Shown here in pieces: positions 27,258-37,654 of a stretch of 64,000 bases of DNA. A program made the position numbers and the translations under genes. Position 1 is the stretch's first letter, and each line of letters opens with the position of its first letter. The DNA is from Paenibacillus sp. HB172176 (GTDB lineage Bacteria; Bacillota; Bacilli; Paenibacillales; Paenibacillaceae): positions 310,001 to 374,000 of the forward strand of contig NZ_JAATHD010000004.1 of assembly GCF_011947265.1 (NCBI RefSeq). Reading direction: 5' to 3'. The notes under the pieces were generated by a model that saw only the letters and a program-made list of their open reading frames with translations, did not search any database and had not been told where the DNA came from.

Positions 27258-27770
27258 ATGCAACCAAAATTCATACGAGAGACGCGCTGCTTCAAGGTAT
27301 CTCGCGTGTTTCCAACCGACGTGAACAATCATAATACGCTGTTCGGCGGCAAGCTGATGTCCTATATCGACGACATCGCATCCATCTCCGTTGCCAAGCT
27401 ATGCCGTTGCTCAGCGGTTACGGCATCGACAGATTCGGTCGACTTCCTGTATCCCATCCGGCCAAGCGATTCCGTTTCGATGGAATCGTTCATCACGCAC
27501 ACGGGGACGAGCTCAATGGAGGTATTCGTGAAGGTCATCTGCGAGGATATGAACAGCGGAGAGCGCAAGATTGCCGCAACGGCATTTCTGACCTTCGTTG
27601 CTCTGGATGATGAAGGTCATCCTTCTCCCGTGCCTCAGGTTATCCCGGAAACCGAGGAAGAGAGGAAGCTGTTCGAGACGGCTGAATATCGGACGCGGAT
27701 GAGGAAGCATCGCAGAGAGGAAAGCAAGAAGTTCGCCGATTATCTTCTTACCAAGTTTCCTTGGGAATAG
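27258..27770 (+). CDS. Hotdog-fold acyl-CoA thioesterase (YkhA-like)
   Basis: Hydrolyses acyl-CoA to free acid and CoA. The 170-residue protein has the hotdog motif VNNHNTLFGGKLMSYIDDIA with its catalytic Asn/Asp positions and the TASTDSVDFLYPI strand, as in Bacillus YkhA and mammalian BACH. The lysine- and arginine-rich C-terminus is also usual for YkhA. AGAAGGGAA precedes the ATG. The gene shares a bidirectional terminator with the convergent SLH gene. Confidence 0.9.
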   Translation: MQPKFIRETRCFKVSRVFPTDVNNHNTLFGGKLMSYIDDIASISVAKLCRCSAVTASTDSVDFLYPIRPSDSVSMESFITHTGTSSMEVFVKVICEDMNSGERKIAATAFLTFVALDDEGHPSPVPQVIPETEEERKLFETAEYRTRMRKHRREESKKFADYLLTKFPWE

Positions 27771-27784
27771 GTTCGGAACGAATG

Positions 27785-27822
27785 AGAAGCCCCGCAGCCA
27801 AGTGGCTGCGGGGCTTCTTGCT
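27785..27822 (+). terminator. Bidirectional terminator between convergent genes
   Basis: AGAAGCCCCGCAGCC pairs with GGCTGCGGGGCTTCT. Both sides are T/A-bounded, so it can serve the thioesterase (plus) and the SLH protein gene (minus). Confidence 0.85.
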
Positions 27823-27846
27823 GGTGCGCCGAGAGGCGCGATTCCA

Positions 27847-30846
27847 TTATTCGTTAATGAGGCCTGCTTCTGTCAGAAGACGATAAACGAGCGTTGCGGC
27901 TTCTGCGCGAGTCAGATTCGCGCCTAGATCAAGCTGGCCATTTCTGCCGTTCAGAAGGTTCAGGCTGATCGCCGCAGCTACATTTTCTTGCGCCCAGCCT
28001 GCTACGGTGTTGTCATCTGCAAAACCAGCTAGTAGGGTGCTAACCTCTTCAGAGGACAGTTCCACATCAAGATTAGCAATGCTCAAGGCGCGGGCCAGAA
28101 CAACCGCCGCTTCCTGACGGGTAATTGTCTGATCGGGACGGAACGAAGCATCCTCGTATCCATTGATGAGCTGGTATTCTACCGCTGCTTGCACGGCATC
28201 GCTAAGCGATGCGCTTGCGTCAACATCGGTAAAGACGCCCCCATAAGATTTGCCTTGAATGCCCAGCGCGCGAGTCAGAATCGCTGCGAATTCGGCTCTT
28301 GTAATTGCCGCGTCGGGATCAAACTCTGTCGACGTTACGCCGCGAATGATCAAGCGCGAAGTCATGTCATTCACAGCAGCTTGCGCCCAATGCCCCTCAA
28401 CATCTTTCATAGTTTTTGGATTATAGATGACAGAGTACGTGCTGTTCGTCAGGCTGTTGATTTGCGCATAGTACTTGCCATCTTTGTCTACGACGGAGGT
28501 AGGAACATGGAACAGTTCACCGTCATTCGTAAGCACAACGCCTGTTGTAATCTGGCTTGGGTCCACGCCGTCCGGAATAGCTATCGTGCGTTCGACATAC
28601 GAGTTGAAGCGATTCACGTCTACGGATTGCGTACCGTAGGAAGCCGTCACTTCAAAGTTCAGTGGAGCGCCAATGATTTGATAGTTATTGCTGCCGGCTG
28701 AAGCCTCTACTTGAGCCTTCTGATCATCGGAGGACTCGGACAATTGAATGGTAATCACCATGTCGTCGAGACTCACATTTTTGCCAATCTGCGCGGAAAT
28801 ACCATCAATATCGATTTGCGAAGCGGGCAGCGAGTACGATGCGTTGTCGGTTACAATCTCGATAATCGCTTCATGAGCTTGCATCGCCTTGACCAGGCTG
28901 CCGTTCAATTGGCCGGCAATGACCTTGCTGTCGCTTTTCACAGGAATGGTCAGCACCTTGTTCTGCTCGCGGTTCAGCTTGTCGATAACCTTCTGGCTGT
29001 CGATCTGAATTGTTGTTACGGTTACGCCGTTGACTGTTTCATTCTTGGCTGTAGCAAGCTGCTCCTGCTTCACGCCGTCTACGATGATTTCCACGCTGTT
29101 ATTCACGACAGGTGCGCTGCTCCGCAGCTTCACCGTTACATCCACATGAGCCTCATGCCCTTGATACGTGGCGGTAATAACGGTTTGGCCTGTGGCAACC
29201 GCCGTTACCAGCCCTGTTGTATCGACTGTTGCTACACCTGCGTCGCTGGAATTGTAAGTTACGCCAGTGGCAGGAGTTGTTGTGCTTTGATCCGAAAGCT
29301 GGGCTGTCACTGCAGTCTGATGCGTACCGCCGATGTATAGGGAGTAGGCGGAGCTGTCGAGATCGATTGCCGACACAGTCGGTCCTTCTAACCATTGGGC
29401 GTATAAGATTGTGTTTTCGGTCATTGTGATAGGAGCATTGGGTGCATAATTATCGCCAGAGCCGTCTAACTCCGTGTTCCAGCCATTGAATGAGAGGTCT
29501 CCGTTCGTCAAATTACCTTGACCTGCTGCTGTAGCTGTTGCATTAGCTTCATATCCTGCCACAGCCTCAGGTGTTCCGAGTGCTCCGTTTCCATCATAGA
29601 TCAAGGTGGCCAACATTTTTTTGATCGTAAAGGTGGTTAGATCTACCCGGTACAAATATCCTTTGTTGTCCGATGCGAGAGAAAAGTTGAAGTATGGGAT
29701 CGACGGGGCGGTTGGAAGGACATCCATGTTTACCCAATTCTCTTCACCGCCGTTATAATTCAGTTTCATTACGGTGTTGTCAAAAAAGTTCATTGCAACA
29801 ATATTATCATATGGATCCGCTTCGATGCCAAATGGTATAAACATCGTGGGCTGAGTCGTCTCCGTTACTTCGAATGTGGTAGTAGGACTTATATTCGTCC
29901 AAGAGTTTGAGTAAGCGGGCAGTTTGAAAATTCTACTAGGGAACTCGCTATTTCCCGAATCTTGCGTATTACTAGGATCTTGGGTGTTGTTCGGATCTTG
30001 AGTGTTGCTTGGATGATAAGTGAATGTCGTGACGAATAGGTTTCCAGCTCCATCAACGGCAAGATCTATTGCTGATGAGATATCATTTTCAGTATTGGAC
30101 TGAAACAGATTTCCTGTAATATCAATCCATGAGGGCGATTCTTGACTAGCTGTGTTCAGTTTTAAAATGGCAGGCACAATCGGTTCGTTCGGCGTATTTT
30201 CATCTGAATTAAAACCAATATTCAAGTAACTATCAATTACATAAACATTTCCCGATTTATCGGTTGCGATACCACTTGCGTATTTAAAATCTCGTGTCGA
30301 AGTGATATTAGTCCATTGCTCGGATCCTTGTTCAAGCATCCATATGCTTGCAATATTATCGCTTTGGGAGCCTAACTCACCAAAGAAATATAGCGTGTTA
30401 TCTGTAACATAGACATTCCCCTCTGGACCCACGGCAATGCTGGATATGTAATGAAAGTCACCGTCATAGGTAAGATCGGTTTTCACTTTGGTATCAAGCG
30501 ACATCATTTCTACTTTTCCGTAGTTTACGACATTCATATCTGATTGTGAGCCAAGCTCTCCCATGTACATATTATTTGAACCATCAATTGTTATTGAAAA
30601 CGGCACATACACGCTTTCGCTGACGCTCAAAGTCGTATACGAATTCGAATATGGATTGTAATAAGGAGACGTAAAGTCAACCCATGTCAAAGGCCCTGTA
30701 TAAGCAGGGGACTCATCTGTTTTCGGCTGGTAGGGATCTGATTGCGCGCTAACGCGATTGCTTCCCATTACCGGCATTAAAGTAACAATAGCGACCAAAA
30801 AACTTAAAAATACAGCAACTGTCTTAAACTTAAACGAGTGCTTCAT
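27847..30846 (-). CDS. SLH-domain cell-surface protein with beta-propeller and Big2 domain
   Basis: A secreted 999-residue protein. Order: signal peptide (KTVAVFLSFLVAIVTLMP, cut near SAQS), a repeat region of NHL/propeller type from about 45 to 410 (VAVGPEGNVYVTDN, GIATDKSGNVYVIDS), one Listeria-Bacteroides repeat (about 415-490, ending ENTILYAQW), a bacterial Ig-like Big2 domain (about 500-575), a middle part of unknown fold, and three SLH domains (about 815-990). The first SLH starts EGHWAQAAVNDM. SLH domains bind pyruvylated cell-wall polymer. It carries no enzyme signature; an adhesin or surface binding protein is likely. Confidence 0.9.
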   Translation of the reverse strand: MKHSFKFKTVAVFLSFLVAIVTLMPVMGSNRVSAQSDPYQPKTDESPAYTGPLTWVDFTSPYYNPYSNSYTTLSVSESVYVPFSITIDGSNNMYMGELGSQSDMNVVNYGKVEMMSLDTKVKTDLTYDGDFHYISSIAVGPEGNVYVTDNTLYFFGELGSQSDNIASIWMLEQGSEQWTNITSTRDFKYASGIATDKSGNVYVIDSYLNIGFNSDENTPNEPIVPAILKLNTASQESPSWIDITGNLFQSNTENDISSAIDLAVDGAGNLFVTTFTYHPSNTQDPNNTQDPSNTQDSGNSEFPSRIFKLPAYSNSWTNISPTTTFEVTETTQPTMFIPFGIEADPYDNIVAMNFFDNTVMKLNYNGGEENWVNMDVLPTAPSIPYFNFSLASDNKGYLYRVDLTTFTIKKMLATLIYDGNGALGTPEAVAGYEANATATAAGQGNLTNGDLSFNGWNTELDGSGDNYAPNAPITMTENTILYAQWLEGPTVSAIDLDSSAYSLYIGGTHQTAVTAQLSDQSTTTPATGVTYNSSDAGVATVDTTGLVTAVATGQTVITATYQGHEAHVDVTVKLRSSAPVVNNSVEIIVDGVKQEQLATAKNETVNGVTVTTIQIDSQKVIDKLNREQNKVLTIPVKSDSKVIAGQLNGSLVKAMQAHEAIIEIVTDNASYSLPASQIDIDGISAQIGKNVSLDDMVITIQLSESSDDQKAQVEASAGSNNYQIIGAPLNFEVTASYGTQSVDVNRFNSYVERTIAIPDGVDPSQITTGVVLTNDGELFHVPTSVVDKDGKYYAQINSLTNSTYSVIYNPKTMKDVEGHWAQAAVNDMTSRLIIRGVTSTEFDPDAAITRAEFAAILTRALGIQGKSYGGVFTDVDASASLSDAVQAAVEYQLINGYEDASFRPDQTITRQEAAVVLARALSIANLDVELSSEEVSTLLAGFADDNTVAGWAQENVAAAISLNLLNGRNGQLDLGANLTRAEAATLVYRLLTEAGLINE

Positions 30847-31228
30847 AGCTGTAATCCTCTTTTCTTCATGAAATTAGGAACATCTTCTTGCTTCACGCTT
30901 CAATCATTCTTTCTTCGCTGCATGCTGCTCATTCTACGATTGGGCAATTCTCTCATGTGATTAATTGAATTTCGGCGTGTTCCCCCTCATGTAAGTTGAA
31001 AGATGTACTAGCTTATTTGATCACTATTTATAATAGCATTTGTGGGTCAAATGACATAGTGTTTTTTACCTAAATTCGACAGAATTTTTAGTCCTTTTTT
31101 CTTCTTGGCATGCATCATTGATCGGCTGTCCTGCTTCCTGATTATGCCTATTAAAGTTATAATTATATAAGAGAATTAGAAGTGATTCTATAGGAAGCTA
31201 CGCGACGACAATGTAGGAGGCTGATAGA
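30847..31228. other. Divergent promoter region
   Basis: About 380 bp, AT-rich, between the SLH gene (minus) and the amidotransferase-like gene (plus). It should hold both promoters. TATAATAG occurs near 31030 and TATAATTATATAAG near 31157, but no pair can be fixed. Confidence 0.35.
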
Positions 31229-31927
31229 GTGAAGATCGGAATCATTGGCGAGTTCAAAGCGGATTCGCCCAATCATATCGCGACGAATGACGCAATTAAG
31301 CATTCAGGCCGCAGGCTGAACGCGACGCTTGAAACCGAGTGGATCTCGACCTTGCGAATAGAAGAGGAATTCGAGAGAATTACATTGGAGTGTACGGGTT
31401 ATCTCATAGCGCCGGGCAGTCCGTACCTGAGCATGGAGGCGGCTCTCAAAATTATCGGGTATGCGAGAGAGCATAAAGTGCCGCTTCTTGGGACTTGCGG
31501 CGGATATCAGCATATCGTAATCGAATTCGCCAGAAATGTGCTCGGCATTGCGGATGCAGAGCATGCGGAATACGATCCTTATGCTTCGAATCTCATCGTG
31601 AGCAGGCTGTCTTGCTCGCTGGCGGGGCAACGTCTGGACATTAAGCTGATAGCCCCTCATTCTGCCGTCTATCGCGCAATCGGAGAAGCAGCGATTACCG
31701 AAAACTACTATTGCAATTTCGGACTGACGCCAGGCTATCAAAAGCTATTGGAGGAGAGAGGACTCCGCACAGTCGGAGTTGACCATACCGGCGAATCTCG
31801 AATTATCGAGTTGTCCAAGCATCCATTCTTTATCGGCACGCTTTTCGTACCCCAAGCAAGATCCAACTCAGAGCATCCGCATCCTATCATCACTTCATTC
31901 GTTCAGCATAGCAGCAGGCTATTCTAA
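31229..31927 (+). CDS. CTP synthase C-terminal-region-related protein (class I amidotransferase-like)
   Basis: A stand-alone homologue of the glutaminase half of CTP synthase, 232 residues. The nucleophile elbow is LLGTCGGYQH with a Cys; relatives include selenoprotein forms with Sec there. The usual His-Pro-Glu near the C-terminus is absent: HPFFIGTLFVPQ stands where CTP synthases have a FHPE sequence. It therefore probably does not hydrolyse glutamine by the normal triad. GTG start with TAGGAGG eight bases before it. The function is unknown. Confidence 0.82.
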   Translation: MKIGIIGEFKADSPNHIATNDAIKHSGRRLNATLETEWISTLRIEEEFERITLECTGYLIAPGSPYLSMEAALKIIGYAREHKVPLLGTCGGYQHIVIEFARNVLGIADAEHAEYDPYASNLIVSRLSCSLAGQRLDIKLIAPHSAVYRAIGEAAITENYYCNFGLTPGYQKLLEERGLRTVGVDHTGESRIIELSKHPFFIGTLFVPQARSNSEHPHPIITSFVQHSSRLF

Positions 31928-31942
31928 TAGTTGGAGGAGAAA

Positions 31943-32029
31943 ATGGAGAACAAATTAGTTCTGTCAAGAAATATAGCCATTCAAGCGGCGAATGCGGTTG
32001 GCGATAAAGTGGAAGTTGTCTTGAAATAG
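31943..32029 (+). CDS. 28-residue small ORF
   Basis: ATG with a good GGAGGAG ribosome site directly behind the amidotransferase-like gene. The product MENKLVLSRNIAIQAANAVG continues DKVEVVLK. It resembles no family I can name, though its pattern is a little like the start of AbrB-type domains. It may be a small peptide or the remnant of a longer gene. Confidence 0.3.
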   Translation: MENKLVLSRNIAIQAANAVGDKVEVVLK

Positions 32030-32068
32030 ACTATATATAACGATCTCTGAGAAGAGGGGAGAATTATA

Positions 32069-32683
32069 ATGGCAAAAAGGGGAAGGTTGTTTGTACTTCT
32101 AGCTGCAACTTTGGTCGCGGCTTGGCTTGTTCTTTGGCAAGTGGGTTATATCGCATTATGGACGGTTGGTATGGCTTCGATAGTGAATAATACGCAGGAT
32201 TTCACCGATGAGAATAGTCATATTGTAGCTGGGGAATATTCTGTTTTGATTGATTTGTCTGATCTGAAGAGTAACATCGGGAAAGAACTTCTTAATGATG
32301 GAAGTCATCAGATTATAGTGGGTTCGGTGGATAATACGGGGAGTCGCAGCACCGGCGGCTATCGGATAGGCTTCCGTTCCAAAGGCGCTTATTCTCTCTC
32401 AGGAGCATCATTAATATCAGGAGCACAGCATGACCACTCGGATAATGGATTCACAACAACAATGTCTGCCAAGATGATTGCGGAATATAACGGGAATAGC
32501 TACGAATGCTCGGTAATGGGGTACGGAGGTATTAACTTTAAGGACGGAGATGATTTTTACTTCTACATCTTCCCCTCAGAAGCGTATGATTCGAAAAAAG
32601 TTACTACAGAAGAAACGGGGGTCGTTCAATTGACTGTATCCAATCTCTACGAGAACAGGTGGACTAGGCAGTCAAGTAGCTGA
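32069..32683 (+). CDS. Hypothetical membrane-anchored or secreted protein
   Basis: I do not recognise this 204-residue protein. It has a basic start (MAKRGR), a hydrophobic segment of about 30 residues (LFVLLAATLVAAWLVLWQVG and beyond), then a polar beta-rich domain with many Ser, Gly and Asn. A single N-terminal anchor with the rest outside the cell is likely. AGAGGGGAG precedes the ATG. Confidence 0.7.
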   Translation: MAKRGRLFVLLAATLVAAWLVLWQVGYIALWTVGMASIVNNTQDFTDENSHIVAGEYSVLIDLSDLKSNIGKELLNDGSHQIIVGSVDNTGSRSTGGYRIGFRSKGAYSLSGASLISGAQHDHSDNGFTTTMSAKMIAEYNGNSYECSVMGYGGINFKDGDDFYFYIFPSEAYDSKKVTTEETGVVQLTVSNLYENRWTRQSSS

Positions 32684-32689
32684 GAGAAC

Positions 32690-32930
32690 CGAACATTCTG
32701 GAGAAAGAACAACCTCGAATACCGTACCGGATATACTGGAATTGCTCCAGCTTAATGTGGACGAATATGCTGGAGAAAATCCCATACAAGTTTTTAATTA
32801 CGAGATAAGGCCACTATATACTGGAGAAATTCCAGTTCGTGTGTGCTTGTTCATGCAAGATGCGCTGTAGACCCTCGATCTGATTCTGATGTACAGGCTA
32901 TTTGATGTTATGATGAAAATAAGCAAATAA
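32690..32930. repeat. Gene-free region with repeated CTGGAGAAA / TTCCAG motifs
   Basis: CTGGAGAAAG at 32698, CTGGAATTGCTCCAG at 32736 (palindromic), CTGGAGAAAAT at 32770 and CTGGAGAAATTCCAG at 32821 (palindromic), spaced about 35-50 bp. There is no open frame of note. Confidence 0.5.
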
Positions 32931-32969
32931 ATGTGTGCATTCGACAAACAATGGCGGTGCTTACTGACG

Positions 32970-35900
32970 ATGAAACGACAAAGAAAACGACGACTGGCGA
33001 CATTGGTAGCCTTCTTCCTTCTATTCATAATCGGTATCGGACTTCCGATACTCGGCGCTGGCGCCGGGCACTCACAGCCTAAGGCGGAGAATGGCGTGCT
33101 GGATTTGCGGAACTGGAGCTTGGAGAAGGACGGTTCCATTCGCTTGAACGGATTCTGGTCCTTCTATTGGAAGAGGCTGCTGATTGGCGGCGAAGAGTTC
33201 AACTTCGAGGGCAGTGCGCCAGAGCTCGGCGAAGAGTCCGGATTCGAGGGCAGTGCGTCAGAGCTCGACGACGAGTCCGAATTCGAGGAATTCGCGGAGA
33301 TGCCCGGCCTCTGGTCGCAGAACGATAAGTCGGGCAAAGGCTATGCCACTTACCGGCTTAAGGTACTGACTGACGGAGAAAGCGGCAAACTGGGTTTGCA
33401 AATCCCTGCCATTGCTCCTGCCTACCGGATTTATGTGAACGGTCAAGAGATCGCTGACGCTGGCCATGTTTCGGCGGAGAAGGCATTCACGAAATCAGCC
33501 TATAATCCGCAAACAATCTACTTTGAGCCCCCGGCGCGAGAGTTCGATTTGACGCTTCAAGCTGCGAATACGCTCTATCCCGAAGGCGGCATCTGGTTCA
33601 GCCTGACGCTGGGGACCGAGCAGGCGATGCAGCAGATGAAAGAGCGGCAAACCTATATTGATTTGGCTGTGTTCGGAGGCTGCGCGCTTCTCGGTCTCTA
33701 TCAGATCGCCGTCTTCCTGCTGCTTCGCTCTGAGCGTTCAACCTTATATTTCGGTATCTGTTGTCTGCTCGGCGCGGTTCGCGAATGGGTCGTTGGCGGG
33801 ATTTATATCGCCGAAATTTTTCCTGATATCTCTATCCGGCTAATTATTAGGCTCGAGTATTTAAGTTTTTACGGCGGCGTCACGATGGCGACGCTCTTTG
33901 TTCGCGAGCTCTATCCCCTCGAGTTCAGCCGTCGCTTGACCAGACTGCTTGTATGGATCGGCTGTGGATTTATGGCGTCGGCACTGCTGCTTCCGGCTGA
34001 AATCTCTACAAGGTTTCTTGGCGTCTTCCAGCTTATCGCTTTGTTCGCGTTCGTCTACATGATTTACGGCTTCGCGCTTGCGCTGTGGCGCGGCCGCGAC
34101 GGAGCCCTGCTGCAATTGACAGGCTGGCTGTTGTTCGTAATGACGGCGGTGCATGATATTCTGTATAATGACGGTTATCGAATCGGGATGGGGATGCAGC
34201 TTGTGCAGTATGGCTTTATTCTCCTGGTCTTTATTGAAGCGCTTGAACTGGCAAGAAGATTCACGAACGCGTATCGAACGATCGGCAAGCTGTCGAAGGA
34301 GCTGATCGCGATGAATGAGCTGAAGGATGAATTTCTGACGAATACAACGCATGAGCTGAAGACGCCGTTGCATGGCATTCTGAATCTGTCGCAGTCTTTA
34401 TCCGAAGGCAAGTCCGGACGGATCAACACTGCCCAACGGGAACAACTGGAACTCGTTGTTTCGGTGGCGCGTCGAATGTCGAACCTCATTAACGATATTC
34501 TGGATTTATCTTTGCTCAGGCATAACGGCATCCAACTGAAGCTGAAGCCTGTCGATATTCGTGCGGCGTTATCTGCGCAGGAGGAGGTTTTCCGGCATTT
34601 CATCGGAGGGAAGCAGGTTCAGTTGCAGTTGGAATGGCCGGAGAAGCTGCCGGACGTGCTGGCGGACGAGAATCGGTTGCTGCAGATCTTCTATAACTTG
34701 ATTGGAAACGCTATTAAATTTACGCCTAGCGGAACCATCTCGGTATCGGCATGGGCACAAGGCGGCTGGGTGCATGTGGCGGTTGCGGATACCGGCATCG
34801 GCATTCCTTCGGATAAGCTCGATGCCATCTTCGAGTCTTTCGAACAGGCAGGCACAGCCGTTGCGAAGGAGTATGGAGGATCGGGGCTGGGGCTCGCCAT
34901 TACGAAGCGCCTGGTCGAACTCCATGGAGGTGAGATTCAGGTGTCCTCGGATGCGGGCAGGGGCTCGGTATTCTCCTTCACGTTGCCTGTCGTTGAAGCC
35001 TTTTCCAGCATTGAGAATGCGGCTGGCAATCGGGTTGAAGTCATCAGCGGTTTGAGCTTTCAACATCTGCGGGCAGGTACGAGAGAGGTGGAGGCAACGA
35101 TTAAGGCGGTTGACGAAGCCGGGAATAGTGTTGTCACGGGAACAGGGCGTGCTGCGACGGAAAAAATCTTCATACGAGATGCAGACGGCAAGGCTGGTTC
35201 AACTGAAGGACAAGCAAGCTTGGAGCCGATCATTCTCGCTGTTGATGATGATGGGGTAAACTTATCCGTTCTGAAGGCGGTCCTGGCAGATGAGCCTTAT
35301 GATATATGGACGGCATCCAGCGGGGAAGCCGCTCTTGAGATGCTGGAGGATGGAAAGCGACGGATCGGCTTGGTGATACTGGATGTTATGATGCCGGGCT
35401 TGTCCGGTTATGAGACGACCAAACGCATAAGGGAGAACTATGCGATAATCGAGCTGCCCGTGCTGCTGACCACGGTAAGAAGCGATGCGGAGGATCTGTT
35501 GTACGGCTTTGAATGCGGCGCGAATGATTTCCTGACGAAGCCTTTTCAATCGCATGAGCTGCGAGCGAGGGTGAGAACTTTAATCGAGATGAGGCGCTCC
35601 GCCGAGGAGGCCGTCCGTTCAGAGATGGCTTTTCTGCAGGCGCAAATTAAGCCCCACTTTCTATTCAACGCTCTGAATACAATCATTTCCCTGTCGCTGG
35701 ACGAGCCGCAAATTTCTCATGATTTGCTTCTGCATCTCAGCCGTTATCTGCGCAGAAGCTTCGACTTCAGTCCTGCAAGAAAGCTGGTGGAGCTTCGGAA
35801 GGAGCTCGAGCTGACGGAGGCGTATTTGCATATTGAACGAGCCAGATTCGGCGACAGATTGAACGTTTCATTCGATGTGGAGGAGTCTGCAACCTGCATG

Positions 35901-36227
35901 CTGCCGCCGATGACGCTTCAGCCGCTAGTCGAGAATGCGGTAAGGCATGGCGTTATGAAGCGGGAGGACGGCGGAAGAATTGCGGTCGCGGTTCGCGTGA
36001 GAGCGGCTGAGGCGATTATTACGGTGGAGGATGACGGAGTGGGCATGTCGGAAGCCGTGAATTTGAACGTTGGGAAGGGATCGGAAGATGAAGGCGGCGT
36101 AGGCCTGCGCAATATTCACAAACGCCTGTTAAAGCTTTACGGCCAAGGAATTGAGATTGAGAGCGAGTTAGGCAGGGGAACCAGGATAGCCATTCGTATT
36201 CCGCTGAAGGAGGGAATGAATTCATGA
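32970..36227 (+). CDS. Hybrid histidine kinase with two kinase cores (7TMR-DISM)
   Basis: A 1085-residue signalling protein. Order: signal anchor (about 8-27), a 7TMR-DISM extracellular domain, seven membrane helices (about 220-420), HisKA with phospho-His near 460 ([12 protein letters not shown]), HATPase with the [17 protein letters not shown] box, a receiver with Asp near 805 ([13 protein letters not shown]), then a LytS-type second kinase core with His near 895 ([14 protein letters not shown]) and a second ATPase. Two 39-bp tandem units (33201-33278) encode the acidic repeat [13 protein letters not shown] use the ATG at 32970; the one at 32931 has no ribosome site either. Its stop overlaps the response-regulator start. 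Confidence 0.9.
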   Translation: MKRQRKRRLATLVAFFLLFIIGIGLPILGAGAGHSQPKAENGVLDLRNWSLEKDGSIRLNGFWSFYWKRLLIGGEEFNFEGSAPELGEESGFEGSASELDDESEFEEFAEMPGLWSQNDKSGKGYATYRLKVLTDGESGKLGLQIPAIAPAYRIYVNGQEIADAGHVSAEKAFTKSAYNPQTIYFEPPAREFDLTLQAANTLYPEGGIWFSLTLGTEQAMQQMKERQTYIDLAVFGGCALLGLYQIAVFLLLRSERSTLYFGICCLLGAVREWVVGGIYIAEIFPDISIRLIIRLEYLSFYGGVTMATLFVRELYPLEFSRRLTRLLVWIGCGFMASALLLPAEISTRFLGVFQLIALFAFVYMIYGFALALWRGRDGALLQLTGWLLFVMTAVHDILYNDGYRIGMGMQLVQYGFILLVFIEALELARRFTNAYRTIGKLSKELIAMNELKDEFLTNTTHELKTPLHGILNLSQSLSEGKSGRINTAQREQLELVVSVARRMSNLINDILDLSLLRHNGIQLKLKPVDIRAALSAQEEVFRHFIGGKQVQLQLEWPEKLPDVLADENRLLQIFYNLIGNAIKFTPSGTISVSAWAQGGWVHVAVADTGIGIPSDKLDAIFESFEQAGTAVAKEYGGSGLGLAITKRLVELHGGEIQVSSDAGRGSVFSFTLPVVEAFSSIENAAGNRVEVISGLSFQHLRAGTREVEATIKAVDEAGNSVVTGTGRAATEKIFIRDADGKAGSTEGQASLEPIILAVDDDGVNLSVLKAVLADEPYDIWTASSGEAALEMLEDGKRRIGLVILDVMMPGLSGYETTKRIRENYAIIELPVLLTTVRSDAEDLLYGFECGANDFLTKPFQSHELRARVRTLIEMRRSAEEAVRSEMAFLQAQIKPHFLFNALNTIISLSLDEPQISHDLLLHLSRYLRRSFDFSPARKLVELRKELELTEAYLHIERARFGDRLNVSFDVEESATCMLPPMTLQPLVENAVRHGVMKREDGGRIAVAVRVRAAEAIITVEDDGVGMSEAVNLNVGKGSEDEGGVGLRNIHKRLLKLYGQGIEIESELGRGTRIAIRIPLKEGMNS

Positions 36228-37375
36228 TTCATGTTATCGCGGTGGATGACGAGGGGCCGGCGCTTAAACGCATCGGCAAGCTTCTGGAGTCGATTGACGA
36301 TGCCCGGCTAATCGCTCAATTCGATCGTCCGACGCAATGTCTAGACTATGTGCTGACCTGTCCGCTGTCTATTGATCTTGCGCTCCTGGATATGGAAATG
36401 CCTGGCATGCACGGACTTGAGCTGGCCAAGAAGCTTCGGGAGCATAGGCCGGAGCTTCATATTGCTTTCTTGACGGCTTATGAAGACTACGCCCGCGAAG
36501 CGTTCGATGTGGAAGCGCTCGATTATTTGCTCAAGCCTGTTGCGGAAGAGGATTTGGCGAGGACGTTCAAGCGGCTCGAGCAGAGGAGCGGGCTTATACG
36601 CGGGAGGATGGCGGATAAGGCGGTTGCTTATGGCGCGGAGCTCTTATGCGAGGTAAGCAGCTTCGGCACCTTCACTATCTTGTCGAAGAATGGAGCAGAA
36701 GTGCGATTTCGCAATTCCAAAAGCAGAGAGCTATTAGCCTTTCTTCATTATTACCGGGGCAAGCCGGTTACCAAGTCCCATATTCTGGACAGTCTATGGT
36801 CCGGCAAAGATATGGATCGCGCTCAGGTGAATTTGTATTCTACTGTGTATCAGCTTCGCAAGGATCTCGAAACTGCCGGTCTGCAAGGTATTGTGGAACA
36901 AAGGAAGACGGGAGGCGGGAGCTATATCCTGCAATGGCCTTCTCCAATTAAGGATGATGTGGAGCAATTCGAGCAACTGATCGCGCATTATAAGCATTCG
37001 AATGCCGCTGCATCCTTGATCAAAGCGATTCAGCTTTACGGCGAGGGATTTCTGGCCGGAAGCGGCTATGACTGGGCGGCGCCGCGCCAGGCGGAGCTGG
37101 AGCTGCACTTTATACAACTGCTCCAGTCTCAATTTAATATTTATATCGCGCAGCATCGATATGATCTTGCGCTCCACCCAATGAGGAGCCTGGTTCGATT
37201 GCTTCCTCTGGACGAACGGCAGCATGTCAGAATGACGGCGCTCTTTCTGTTGACGGACAGGAGGCGGGATGCCCGGGATTATTTTGACATGATCTCAAAT
37301 TACCTGGATATATCAGAGAATTCAGCGCTGAATGATTTCGACGCGCTGCTTGAGAATCCGACAGCTTTCTTGTAA
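36224..37375 (+). CDS. Response regulator with SARP/BTAD output
   Basis: The partner of the hybrid kinase, coupled by an ATGA overlap. The 383-residue protein has a receiver ([11 protein letters not shown], phospho-Asp in [13 protein letters not shown], Lys in YLLKPV), an OmpR-like winged helix (about 140-235; [20 protein letters not shown]) and a bacterial transcriptional activator (BTAD) domain of TPR-like helices to the end. This receiver-wHTH-BTAD order is typical of paenibacilli and bacilli. Targets cannot be told; the SLH gene downstream is one candidate. Confidence 0.92.
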   Translation: MIHVIAVDDEGPALKRIGKLLESIDDARLIAQFDRPTQCLDYVLTCPLSIDLALLDMEMPGMHGLELAKKLREHRPELHIAFLTAYEDYAREAFDVEALDYLLKPVAEEDLARTFKRLEQRSGLIRGRMADKAVAYGAELLCEVSSFGTFTILSKNGAEVRFRNSKSRELLAFLHYYRGKPVTKSHILDSLWSGKDMDRAQVNLYSTVYQLRKDLETAGLQGIVEQRKTGGGSYILQWPSPIKDDVEQFEQLIAHYKHSNAAASLIKAIQLYGEGFLAGSGYDWAAPRQAELELHFIQLLQSQFNIYIAQHRYDLALHPMRSLVRLLPLDERQHVRMTALFLLTDRRRDARDYFDMISNYLDISENSALNDFDALLENPTAFL

Positions 37376-37441
37376 CGATGTATCAAGCCGCACAAGGTGA
37401 AACGGCTGTGCCGTCCTTTGGCGGGGGCACGATTTGTTTCG

Positions 37442-37490
37442 GAGAAGCGACTTTTCCTATTCAAGGGAAGAGTCGCTTCTCTATTTTTAA
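37442..37490 (+). terminator. Terminator of the kinase/regulator operon
   Basis: AGAAGCGAC / GTCGCTTCT stem followed by CTATTTTTAA. Confidence 0.8.
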
Positions 37491-37654
37491 GACAAATTTC
37501 CCGGGAAATCGATAAAATTCATGCCGAACCTTACATGAAGCGCTTTCTTTTCAGATGATAACTAGAAGCTGTCTGTAGAATGGAAGAGGATTTGCGTAAT
37601 ACGATGCATGCAAAGAGGAATGGATAACAATAGACAAGTTGGAGGAATGACGAA

